A DNA stretch of 64,000 bases. Source: Roseomonas sp. GTDB lineage: Bacteria; Pseudomonadota; Alphaproteobacteria; Acetobacterales; Acetobacteraceae. A program made the translations under genes and the position numbers. The stretch covers positions 293,285 through 357,284 of the forward strand of contig JADCER010000001.1 of the NCBI GenBank assembly GCA_020249925.1. The letters are read 5' to 3'. Below, piece after piece: positions 38,888 to 46,315 of this stretch (the first letter of the stretch is position 1; the number at the start of each line of letters is the position of its first letter). Under the pieces are notes generated by a model. That model did no database searches, was not told the origin of the DNA, and was given only the letters and a program-made list of their open reading frames with translations.

Positions 38888-39517
38888 TCATGATTTTCGC
38901 TGCATGGGCAGCTTCAAGGACGGCAATGGACCTGCGGCGGCCTTTGGGGCCATGAAAACCAAGGGCCCCGCGGCCGCGGGTTCCTCGGCGCCCGCATCGG
39001 CCTCAAGCGCGATTTCGGCGGAGATCAGGGCGATTTGGGCGGTGATGGCGTCATCTACAGGGACCCGGCGCAAATATTCGGACGCGGCGGAGGATGGCAT
39101 CCCCACTTCGAGGGTTGCCCCCTGCACCAGAATGCCCGCATAGCCTTCGAGCAGGATGTCTATGGCGGTGAAGTTTTCGGGGGCTTCCTCCTGCCGGATG
39201 GCTATTCCATCCACCAGGTCCCCGACGCGATAGGCGTTGCCCTGAAACACCACGCCTTGATCGGGTAGCATCAGCAAATCCTCGCGCGGCGCCATATTGC
39301 CAAGCACACCAGCCAGGACGCGGATGAGTGGCCCCCGATAGGGGATATTGCGAATGCCGAGCACACGCTGGAATGGGGCGATACCGGGCGTTGCTGCCAG
39401 CAGCATCATGCCCGGCCCGAGCCTGGCCGCATGCCGATCCCCGCGTGAGGTCATCACCCGCGCATCGGCGGCTATCCCCTTCAAACTGAAGCCCACTGGT
39501 CTGCCCCAAGCATCCAT
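38888..39517 (-). CDS. Hint-domain-like protein with degenerate splice/cleavage residues
   Basis: 209-residue protein resembling the Hedgehog/intein (Hint_2) domain proteins common in alphaproteobacteria. The match is to DARVMTSRGDRHAARLGPG, GPLIRVLAGVLGN and PREDLLMLPDQGVVF, which follow the family pattern of a hydrophobic strand, 'rV..L.pGD', 'vrI.aGaLG' and 'RDL.vSP.H.v'. The N-terminal nucleophile cysteine is absent (GIAADARV) and the block-B histidine is replaced (PDQG), so autoprocessing is unlikely. The C-terminus is Ala/Pro-rich. The start has only a weak ribosome-binding site. Confidence 0.6.
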   Translation of the reverse strand: MDAWGRPVGFSLKGIAADARVMTSRGDRHAARLGPGMMLLAATPGIAPFQRVLGIRNIPYRGPLIRVLAGVLGNMAPREDLLMLPDQGVVFQGNAYRVGDLVDGIAIRQEEAPENFTAIDILLEGYAGILVQGATLEVGMPSSAASEYLRRVPVDDAITAQIALISAEIALEADAGAEEPAAAGPLVFMAPKAAAGPLPSLKLPMQRKS

Positions 39518-39632
39518 TCAACAAGCACAATAGCATAACATTGCACCCGCTTCGGTGAACAGTGGCCGGGCGCGGCACGCGGCATGCTGAGCAATGGCTC
39601 AGCATCCTTGTCTTTTACGGACACCGCACCCC

Positions 39633-40322
39633 ATGCCGCTTGATCTTTCGGCCCTGCCCGCCGCCCCGGAAACCCGCCCGACCCGCGCGGAAGGGATCGC
39701 CGCTGCGCTCGCCGAGGCGATCACGCGCGGCGAAATCCCGCCCGGCACGACGTTGGAAGAAGAACGCTTGGCCCTGGCCCATGGCGCTTCCCGCACCCCG
39801 GTGCGGGAGGCCTTGCGGCTGCTGGTCGCAACCGGCCTGGTGGAGCAGCGCCCAAGGCGTGGCGCGGTAGTGGCGCGACCCGAACCGCGCCGGGTGGCCG
39901 AGATGTTCGCCGTGATGGCAGAGCTTGAGGCGATCTGCGCCCGGCTTTGCGCGGAAGCCTTGCCACGCAAGGAAAAAACCAAATTGAAGACGCGGCATGA
40001 GGCGATGGCGCGGCTGGTGGCCGCGCATGATCTGGCGGGGTATCGCGCGGCCAATGTTGCATTCCATGAGGCGCTTTATCAGGGCTCGGGCAATGCCTAT
40101 TTGGCCGAATTGGCCGAGGTGACGCGCCGACGCTTGGCCCCCTTTCGCGCCGCGCAGCTTGGGGGGAAGGATCGGCTGGCGGCTTCCCACGCGGAACATG
40201 CCGCCATCATTGCCGCGATTTGCGCGGGTGACGGCGCGGCGGCGGCAGCGGCGATGCGCGCCCATTTGGCGGCGACCGAAGGTAGCCTGGGCGTCATGGC
40301 GGGGCAGGAGGCGCGGTTTTGA
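39633..40322 (+). CDS. GntR family (FadR/FCD type) transcriptional regulator
   Basis: 229 aa with an N-terminal winged helix (about residues 17-80; RTPVREALRLLVATGLVEQ is the recognition segment) and a C-terminal FCD ligand-binding domain with likely metal-binding histidines in VAFHEALYQGSGN and SHAEHAAII. ATG 39633 gives the compact form; an upstream ATG at 39594 is possible. It stands directly before the allophanate hydrolase/ABC transporter operon, with a palindromic candidate operator between them, so it probably controls that operon in response to a pathway metabolite. Confidence 0.9.
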   Translation: MPLDLSALPAAPETRPTRAEGIAAALAEAITRGEIPPGTTLEEERLALAHGASRTPVREALRLLVATGLVEQRPRRGAVVARPEPRRVAEMFAVMAELEAICARLCAEALPRKEKTKLKTRHEAMARLVAAHDLAGYRAANVAFHEALYQGSGNAYLAELAEVTRRRLAPFRAAQLGGKDRLAASHAEHAAIIAAICAGDGAAAAAAMRAHLAATEGSLGVMAGQEARF

Positions 40323-40364
40323 AACCCGCCACGCGCTTGGGCAGATGCATCACGACCCGCTCAA

Positions 40365-40388
40365 ATTGTATGCAGAACTGTATACAAT
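40365..40388. promoter_or_regulatory. candidate GntR operator before the allophanate hydrolase operon
   Basis: Inverted repeat with 10-bp arms, ATTGTATGCA (40365-40374) and TGTATACAAT (40379-40388), one mismatch and a 4-bp spacer. FCD-type GntR proteins usually bind short palindromes of the TTGTAnnnTACAA kind, and this lies 53-76 bp before the amidase start and just after the regulator gene. Confidence 0.65.
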
Positions 40389-40440
40389 CAGCCGCCCCAG
40401 CCCGCTTTTCGGGCGGCACGCGGATTGCGGATAGGGGTGC

Positions 40441-41793
40441 ATGGATTTGATCGCCCTTCCCTTTCAGCGCACTGCCTTGCATGCCGCCTATCGCGCCGGC
40501 GTGACGCCGCAAGCCGTGATGACCGAGGCTTTGCGCCGGCTGGACGCCGCCGGTGATCCCGGGATTTTCCTGGATGTGACGCCGCCCGAGGACATTGCGG
40601 CGGCGATCAGCGCCCTGCCCGGCTTTGACCCGGTGGCCTATCCGCTTTGGGGCCTGCCGGTCGCGGTGAAGGATAACATCGCCGTGGCCGCCCGGCCCAT
40701 GACAGCCGCCTGCCCTGCTTTCAGCCATGTGCCGGTGGAGGATGCCGAGGCGGTGCGGCGCCTGCGCACCGCAGGTGCCATCATTCTGGGCAAGACAAAT
40801 CTGGATCAATTCGCAACTGGGCTGGTCGGCGTGCGCACCCCCTATCCGGTGCCGCGCAATGCCGTGTCGGCTGAGCATGTGCCGGGTGGGTCATCTTCCG
40901 GTTCCGCGGTCGCGGTGGCGCGCGGGATTGTGACGCTAGCGCTTGGCACGGATACGGCGGGTTCAGGGCGCGTGCCGGCGGCGCTGAATGGGATTGTCGG
41001 GCTGAAGCCAAGCGTGGGCGCGGTTTCGACGCGCGGCGTGGTGCCGGCCTGCCGGAGCCTGGATTGCGTTTCGGTCTTCGCCACCTGTCTGGATGATGCC
41101 TGGGCGGGCTTTGCGGCCTTGGCCGGTGAGGATCATGCTGATCCCTTCAGCCGCCCGATCACCTGGCAGGAACCGGGTGCAGTGCCAGCACGCATCGCCG
41201 TGCCGCGCGCCGCCGATACGCATTTGGATGATGCGGCGGGGCGCGCAGCCTGGGCGGCGGCTTTGGATTTGTTGCCTTCAGCAAGAGAGGCCGCGATTAC
41301 CGACATGCTGGATGCCGCAAAGCTTTTGTATGAAGGACCCTGGGTCGCGGAACGCGCGGCGGCCTTTGGTGATTTTGCGCGCGCGCATCCCGGCGCGCTG
41401 CATCCGGTGACACAAAAGATCATTGATGGCGCGAACGGCTTCAGCGCCGTGGATGCGTTTCGCGGCATGTATAAGCTCGCCGAATATCGCCGCGTGGCCG
41501 AGGATTTTTTCGCGGCGCATGAGGTGCTGGTGGTGCCCTCGGTTCCCTGTTTCCCGACACTGGCGGCGCTGGCGGCAGATCCCTTCGCGCCCAATGCGCG
41601 GCTTGGGGTCTACACGAATTTCGTCAATCTGCTTGACCTTGCCGCACTCGCCGTGCCGGGGCCGAAGCGCCCGGATGGCTTGCCCGCCGGCATTACCTTG
41701 ATTGGCCCGCGCGGCAGCGATGCGGCATTGATGGCGCTCGCCCAGGAATTCACGCGCCGTCAGGCCGCAGCAGAAAAGGCTGAAGCCGCATGA
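40441..41793 (+). CDS. atzF: allophanate hydrolase, amidase domain (stand-alone)
   Basis: Amidase-signature enzyme of the AtzF/DUR2 allophanate hydrolase type, 450 aa. The catalytic triad is visible: K77 in VAVKDNI, cis-Ser S151 in GGSSSGS and nucleophile S175 in DTAGSGRVPA. STRGVVPACRSLDCVS is characteristic of allophanate hydrolases, which turn allophanate into ammonia and carbon dioxide. The usual C-terminal domain is missing here and is encoded by the next gene, which overlaps by 4 bp. No urea carboxylase or cyanuric-acid genes are seen nearby. Regulation is probably through the GntR site upstream. Confidence 0.85.
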   Translation: MDLIALPFQRTALHAAYRAGVTPQAVMTEALRRLDAAGDPGIFLDVTPPEDIAAAISALPGFDPVAYPLWGLPVAVKDNIAVAARPMTAACPAFSHVPVEDAEAVRRLRTAGAIILGKTNLDQFATGLVGVRTPYPVPRNAVSAEHVPGGSSSGSAVAVARGIVTLALGTDTAGSGRVPAALNGIVGLKPSVGAVSTRGVVPACRSLDCVSVFATCLDDAWAGFAALAGEDHADPFSRPITWQEPGAVPARIAVPRAADTHLDDAAGRAAWAAALDLLPSAREAAITDMLDAAKLLYEGPWVAERAAAFGDFARAHPGALHPVTQKIIDGANGFSAVDAFRGMYKLAEYRRVAEDFFAAHEVLVVPSVPCFPTLAALAADPFAPNARLGVYTNFVNLLDLAALAVPGPKRPDGLPAGITLIGPRGSDAALMALAQEFTRRQAAAEKAEAA

Positions 41794-42188
41794 TCGAAAT
41801 TATTGTTGTTGGCGCGCATCTTTCGGGCCTGCCGCTCAATCACGAATTGGTGAGCGAAGGCGGCGTGCTGCGCCGCGCCGTGCTGACCGAGCCCTGCTAC
41901 CGGCTTTACGCGCTGGCGGGTGGACCGCCGCGCCGGCCTGGCTTGCTGCGTGTGGCACCTGGCACCGGTGCAGCGATTGCGACCGAGGTCTGGGCCCTGC
42001 CCGATGATGGCTTTGGCCGCTTTGTGTCCCGCATTCCTGCCCCGCTTGGCATCGGCACGCTGCTTTTGGCCGATGGCTCTCGCCCCAAGGGTTTTCTGGT
42101 GGAACCGGAAGGCTTGCAGGGCGCGGAAGACATTACCCGCTTTGGTGGCTGGCGCGCCTTTATGGCCAGCATCGCAACCCCCGCTTGA
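41790..42188 (+). CDS. allophanate hydrolase C-terminal domain as separate subunit
   Basis: 132-residue protein with the gamma-glutamylcyclotransferase-like fold that normally forms the C-terminal domain of allophanate hydrolase: IIVVGAHLSGLPLNHEL at the start (the 'VGAHLSG.PLN.qL' pattern) and RPKGFLVEPEGL with ITRFGGWRAF near the end. In full-length enzymes this domain decarboxylates the N-carboxycarbamate intermediate. Its start ATG overlaps the amidase stop (ATGA), so the two halves are translationally coupled and probably assemble in trans. Confidence 0.82.
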   Translation: MIEIIVVGAHLSGLPLNHELVSEGGVLRRAVLTEPCYRLYALAGGPPRRPGLLRVAPGTGAAIATEVWALPDDGFGRFVSRIPAPLGIGTLLLADGSRPKGFLVEPEGLQGAEDITRFGGWRAFMASIATPA

Positions 42189-42210
42189 GGCTTCAACAAA
42201 AGGAGAATTC

Positions 42211-43164
42211 ATGATGCAACGTCGTCATCTTCTGGGCGCCATCGCCCTTGCACCCCTCGCCGCCCCTTCCATTGCGCGCGCGCAAGCGACGCGTACAGTG
42301 AAAATGGGATCGCTCCGGCTGATTCATTCCATGACGCCGCATTTCTATCAGCGCTTTGCGCCGGCGGGGCTGAATATCGAAATCATCACGTTTGACAGCC
42401 CGACCGATGGCAAGAATGCCGTGGTGACGCGCAGCGTTGACTTCGGTGGCTTCGGCATTGCTGCCGCCACGCTTGGCGCCGCAGCGGGTGAGCCGGTTGT
42501 GGTGGTTGGCGCCTTCTGCAATCGCGGCATGGGCGTGATTGCCAAGGCCGGGTCCGGCATTCGGGATATTGCCGGGCTGCGCGGCAAGCGCGTGGGCATT
42601 TGGCCGGGCTCCACCCAGGAAGTGTTTATCCTGGAACGCTTGCGTCAGAACGGCATGACAGTGCGTGATATCACCAGCGTACGCGTACCCTTTGGCGAAA
42701 TGCACGCCATGCTCTCCCGCGGCGATATTGATGCCTATGTGGGTGCCGAACCGGGTCCGGGGCTTTCGCTTTCCTCTGGTGTTGGTGAGTTGGTCGAATT
42801 CCCCTATGGCACTGCGATGGGTGGCCTGAATATGATCTTCGCCACATCGGAAGCGATGATCGCGCAGGACCCTGCCTTGGTGAGGACCATGCTTGGCATC
42901 CACCGCCGCGCCAGCGAACACATGATGGCCAATAAGGCAGAGGTGGCGGAAGCAACCGTGCGCATCCTGGGCGCGCCGCGCGCCGCCGTGGACCGCGCGC
43001 TTGCTGAAAACAACGTGGAATATACCTGGCGGCTTGACGATACGGTGATGACGCAGGCGCGCGCCTATGCCCAGCAAATGCTGGAAATGCGCCAGATCCG
43101 CGCCCTGCCCAATTTCGACCGCTTCCTCAATCCGCGCTTCTCCAACGAAGTCGCGACTTCCTGA
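42211..43164 (+). CDS. ABC transporter substrate-binding protein (NMT1/SsuA-like)
   Basis: 317-residue periplasmic binding protein with a twin-arginine-containing signal peptide (MQRRHLLGAIALAPLAAPSIARA). The fold is that of the nitrate/sulfonate/taurine/pyrimidine-precursor group (SsuA, TauA, ThiY): VKMGSLRLIH, GIAAATLGAAAGEPVVVVGAF and LRGKRVGIWPGSTQE. An AAGGAG site (42200-42205) precedes ATG 42211. The permease and ATPase follow, so it is the receptor of a complete importer; the substrate is unknown but should be linked to the allophanate-forming pathway. Confidence 0.88.
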   Translation: MMQRRHLLGAIALAPLAAPSIARAQATRTVKMGSLRLIHSMTPHFYQRFAPAGLNIEIITFDSPTDGKNAVVTRSVDFGGFGIAAATLGAAAGEPVVVVGAFCNRGMGVIAKAGSGIRDIAGLRGKRVGIWPGSTQEVFILERLRQNGMTVRDITSVRVPFGEMHAMLSRGDIDAYVGAEPGPGLSLSSGVGELVEFPYGTAMGGLNMIFATSEAMIAQDPALVRTMLGIHRRASEHMMANKAEVAEATVRILGAPRAAVDRALAENNVEYTWRLDDTVMTQARAYAQQMLEMRQIRALPNFDRFLNPRFSNEVATS

Positions 43165-43175
43165 AAGTTAGCTGA

Positions 43176-44024
43176 ATGAGCGCGAGTGTGGCCGCCGAAA
43201 GCACGGCGGAAGAAAGGAAATCTCGATCCGCCGGCGTGATCTGGCCGCGTGTGAAGGGGGTCATGCTCGCGCTGGTGGTGCCGGTGGCGCTTCTCTTCGG
43301 CTGGCATTTCGCGGTGAAGGCAGGGATGACGCGGCTTATCCCCTCCCCCGCCGATGTCGCAGAATATATGGTGGATTTCGCCATTGGCGGCATTTGGGAT
43401 GATGCGTTTTCGGCCACACTCCATATCCATTTGTTTGCGTCCATGCAGCGGGTTTATGGCGGTTTTGCACTCGCCGCGCTGGTGGCGGTGCCGCTTGGGC
43501 TGCTGATTGGGCGCAATGAACAGGTCCGCGCACTGCTGGATCCCTTCCTGCAATTGATGCGCCCCATTCCGGTGACGGCCTGGTTGCCGCTTTCCATGAT
43601 CCTGTTCGGGCTTGGGCCGCGGTCGGCCTTTTTTCTGGTCTTTCTTGGCGCCTTTTATCCCATTCTGCTGAACACGGTGTTTGGCGTGCGCAGTGTGGAA
43701 AAGCGGCTGTTTGAAGCGGCTTCCATGCTGGGCTGTTCCGGCACGGCGCAATTCTTCCGGGTGGTACTGCCCGCATCCTTGCCTTCCATCTTCACGGGCC
43801 TGCGGCTCGGTCTTGGGCTTGCCTGGTTCGTGATTGTGGTGGGTGAGATGACCGGCGTGCCGCAAGGCTTGGGTGCCGTGATCATGGATGGCCGCACCCT
43901 GTCGCGCACCGAATTGGTGATTTGCGGCATGATCGTGATCGGCATTGCCGGCTTCATTTCCGACCGCATCGTTGTTGCCATCATGAACCGTCTACTGCGC
44001 TGGAGCCCTTCGCACCATGCCTGA
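43176..44024 (+). CDS. ABC transporter permease (SsuC/TauC type)
   Basis: 282-residue inner-membrane permease with six hydrophobic segments and the EAA loop in FEAASMLGCSGTAQFFRVVLPASLPSIFTG, followed by GLRLGLGLAWFVIVVGEM. This is the BPD_transp_1 family that works with NMT1-type binding proteins. It lies 11 bp after the receptor gene and overlaps the ATPase gene by 8 bp. Confidence 0.92.
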   Translation: MSASVAAESTAEERKSRSAGVIWPRVKGVMLALVVPVALLFGWHFAVKAGMTRLIPSPADVAEYMVDFAIGGIWDDAFSATLHIHLFASMQRVYGGFALAALVAVPLGLLIGRNEQVRALLDPFLQLMRPIPVTAWLPLSMILFGLGPRSAFFLVFLGAFYPILLNTVFGVRSVEKRLFEAASMLGCSGTAQFFRVVLPASLPSIFTGLRLGLGLAWFVIVVGEMTGVPQGLGAVIMDGRTLSRTELVICGMIVIGIAGFISDRIVVAIMNRLLRWSPSHHA

Positions 44025-44790
44025 GCTTCCCATTCTTGATCTGCGCCATGTCGGCAAGGTCTATGAGCTGAATGACCAGCGTATCGAAGCCTTGCGCGAT
44101 GCCAATCTGGTTGTCGAAAAAGGCGAATTCGTCTGCCTGATCGGCGCCTCGGGCTGCGGCAAATCGACCTTGCTCCGCATTGTCGCGGGGTTTGAACCGC
44201 CCAGTGCTGGTCAGGCACTGATGTGGGACAAGCCCATCTCTGGCCCCGCGCCCGATCGTGGCATGGTGTTTCAGGATTACGGGCTGTTTCCTTGGCTTTC
44301 CGTGCGGCAAAACATTGGCTTTGGTCCTTCTTCGCGCGGGCTCCCCAAGGCGGAGCTTCGCAAACTGGTGGATCGCTTTGTGGATATGGTCGGCCTGACG
44401 CGTTTTGCCGATGCCTACCCGCATCAGCTCTCGGGCGGCATGAAGCAGCGGGTCGCGATTGCGCGTGTGCTCGCGAATGATGCCGAAATGGTGCTGATGG
44501 ATGAACCCTTCGGCGCGCTCGATGCCATGACGCGGGAGCGCTTGCAGGATGAATTGCTGGATATCTGGCAGCGCACCAAGCTGACGGTGCTGTTCGTCAC
44601 GCATTCGATTGAAGAAGCGATTTTCCTGGCGGATCGTGTGGTGGTGATGGAACCTGGGCCGGGGCGTATTGCGAGTGAGCATCGCATCGAATTGCCGCGG
44701 CCGCGCGATGTTTCCTCACCGGAATTCAATGCGGTGCGGCGTGATCTTTCGGCACGGCTGCATAGCCATCATGGGAAGAAAGCGGCGTGA
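44017..44790 (+). CDS. ABC transporter ATP-binding protein (SsuB/TauB type)
   Basis: 257-residue ATPase: Walker A in [10 protein letters not shown]-loop in [14 protein letters not shown], signature [15 protein letters not shown], Walker [12 protein letters not shown] and H-loop VTHSIEEA. The VFQD..LFPW pattern is typical of nitrate/sulfonate/taurine importers. It overlaps the permease upstream and the PuuE-like gene downstream by 4 bp, so the whole run from the amidase on behaves as one operon. Confidence 0.93.
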   Translation: MPELPILDLRHVGKVYELNDQRIEALRDANLVVEKGEFVCLIGASGCGKSTLLRIVAGFEPPSAGQALMWDKPISGPAPDRGMVFQDYGLFPWLSVRQNIGFGPSSRGLPKAELRKLVDRFVDMVGLTRFADAYPHQLSGGMKQRVAIARVLANDAEMVLMDEPFGALDAMTRERLQDELLDIWQRTKLTVLFVTHSIEEAIFLADRVVVMEPGPGRIASEHRIELPRPRDVSSPEFNAVRRDLSARLHSHHGKKAA

Positions 44791-45671
44791 AAAACCCGGT
44801 TGAGCGGCTGCGCTATACTGCGCCTGCGGATCGGCCGCGCCATGGCCTGCCGGGCGGGCAGAAGCTGATCCTGTGGCCCGTGGTGAATATCGAGAATTGG
44901 CTGATCGAAAACCCCATGCCGCGGCAGGTGCTGGTGGCGCCAACGGCTGCGGTTTTGCAGCCGGACCTGCCGAATTGGGCCTGGCATGAATATGGGATGC
45001 GTGTGGGTTTTTGGCGCTTTCTGGACATGTTCGAAAAGCACGGCATGCGCCCCACGCTTTCCATCAATGGCAGCGTGATTGGCGCCTATCCGCGTGTGGC
45101 GGCGGCGGCGCGCGATGCGGGTTGGGAATTCATGGGCCATGGCTGGGTGCAGGTGCCCACGCATAAAATGCCTGATCAGCGGGAAGCGATTACGCGCACC
45201 GTGAAGACCATTGCCGATTTCACGGGCCGCGCCTGCCAGGGATGGCTCGGGCCGGGGCTGACTGAAACACTCGAAACACCTGAAATACTGGCAGAGGCTG
45301 GCGTTACCTGGCTTGGTGATTTCGTGGTGGATGATCTGCCGGCGCGCGTGGCGACGGCGCATGGGGAGCTGCTGTCCCTGCCCTATTCGGTTGAGCTCAA
45401 CGACATTCCCGTGGTGATGATCCAACACCATGATGAGGAAGAATTGCCCCGCCGCGCCCGGCTGCACGCCAAGCGCCTGATCGCGGAGGCTGAGGCTTCC
45501 GCGGGCGTGAAAATCATGTGCATCGCGATCCACCCCTATATCTCGGCCGTGCCGCATCGGATTGAGGCACTGGCGGCGCTTTTCGCGGAATTGGCGGCTG
45601 ATCCGCGGGTTATTGCGATGCAGGGTGATGAGATTGCCGCCTGGTATCGGGCGAGTGGGGATGGGGCGTGA
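44787..45671 (+). CDS. polysaccharide-deacetylase-fold hydrolase, PuuE/allantoinase-like
   Basis: 294-residue protein of the NodB/carbohydrate-esterase-4 fold in the branch containing PuuE, a metal-independent allantoinase acting on cyclic ureides. Recognised by LILWPVVNIENW near the start, EFMGHGWVQVPTH in place of the usual 'sHG..Hp', and GWLGPGLTETLETPEIL. The context (allophanate hydrolase, importer) suggests ring opening or deamidation of an N-rich compound rather than polysaccharide deacetylation. It is the last gene of the operon; 168 bp without a gene follow before iorA. Confidence 0.8.
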   Translation: MKNPVERLRYTAPADRPRHGLPGGQKLILWPVVNIENWLIENPMPRQVLVAPTAAVLQPDLPNWAWHEYGMRVGFWRFLDMFEKHGMRPTLSINGSVIGAYPRVAAAARDAGWEFMGHGWVQVPTHKMPDQREAITRTVKTIADFTGRACQGWLGPGLTETLETPEILAEAGVTWLGDFVVDDLPARVATAHGELLSLPYSVELNDIPVVMIQHHDEEELPRRARLHAKRLIAEAEASAGVKIMCIAIHPYISAVPHRIEALAALFAELAADPRVIAMQGDEIAAWYRASGDGA

Positions 45672-45839
45672 GGGGCTGAGGCTTCTCACGCCAAATATGT
45701 CTTTTCATCCATGGCCAGTTCAGGTTAGCCTTCGCGCAATGGGCGTTGAAGCGCCTCTGGCCGGTGAGAAATGGGGGCGCTTTCCCCCCGGCTGAAGGTT
45801 CCAATGCCCGCGCAGGGGCAACAAAAACCGGAGGCAGCA

Positions 45840-46301
45840 GTGGCAAAACTCAATGTGAATGGCCGCGTCATGGATATCCAGGTGGAAGCGGATACGCCAC
45901 TCCTTTGGGTATTGCGCGAACAGCTTGGCCTGACAGGCACCAAATATGGTTGCGGCGTGGCGCAATGCGGTTCCTGCACCGTGCATGTGGATGGAGCGGC
46001 GGTGCGCGCCTGTTCCTTGCCGGTTTCCGCCTTCAATGAAGGCCAGAAGATTGTCACCATCGAAGGGCTTTCGCCCGATAGCAGCCACCCCATCCAGCAG
46101 GCCTGGCTTGCCTTGGACGTGCCGCAATGCGGCTTCTGCCAGCCCGGCATGATCATGGCGGCAAGCGCCTTGCTCGCTGCCAATCCAAAGCCGACCGAAG
46201 CGCAAATCCGTGAGGAAATGACGAATATCTGCCGTTGCGGCACCTATAATCGCGTCATTGCTGGCATCCAGCGCGCCGCTGGCATCAGCACAAGCGGTTG
46301 A
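45840..46301 (+). CDS. iorA: (2Fe-2S)-binding subunit of a xanthine-oxidase-family molybdoenzyme (IorA-like)
   Basis: Electron-transfer subunit, 153 aa, with two [2Fe-2S] clusters: plant-type C38, C43, C46, C58 (CGVAQCGSC) and alpha-helical type C97, C100, C131, C133 (CGFCQPG, CRCGTY). The start is GTG 45840, because GGAGG (45830-45834) lies 5 bp upstream and this gives the normal N-terminus. IorA works with IorB in hydroxylating N-heterocycles, and IorAB lacks the FAD subunit of xanthine dehydrogenases; electrons pass to a cytochrome or quinone. iorB follows 14 bp later. Confidence 0.9.
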   Translation: MAKLNVNGRVMDIQVEADTPLLWVLREQLGLTGTKYGCGVAQCGSCTVHVDGAAVRACSLPVSAFNEGQKIVTIEGLSPDSSHPIQQAWLALDVPQCGFCQPGMIMAASALLAANPKPTEAQIREEMTNICRCGTYNRVIAGIQRAAGISTSG

Positions 46302-46315
46302 GGGGGAACAGCATC

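Noticed and set aside
38387..38893. Plus-strand frame covering the gap after the Bug gene
   Set aside because: It begins inside the antisense of the Bug gene and has no family resemblance; the gap is better left as non-coding.
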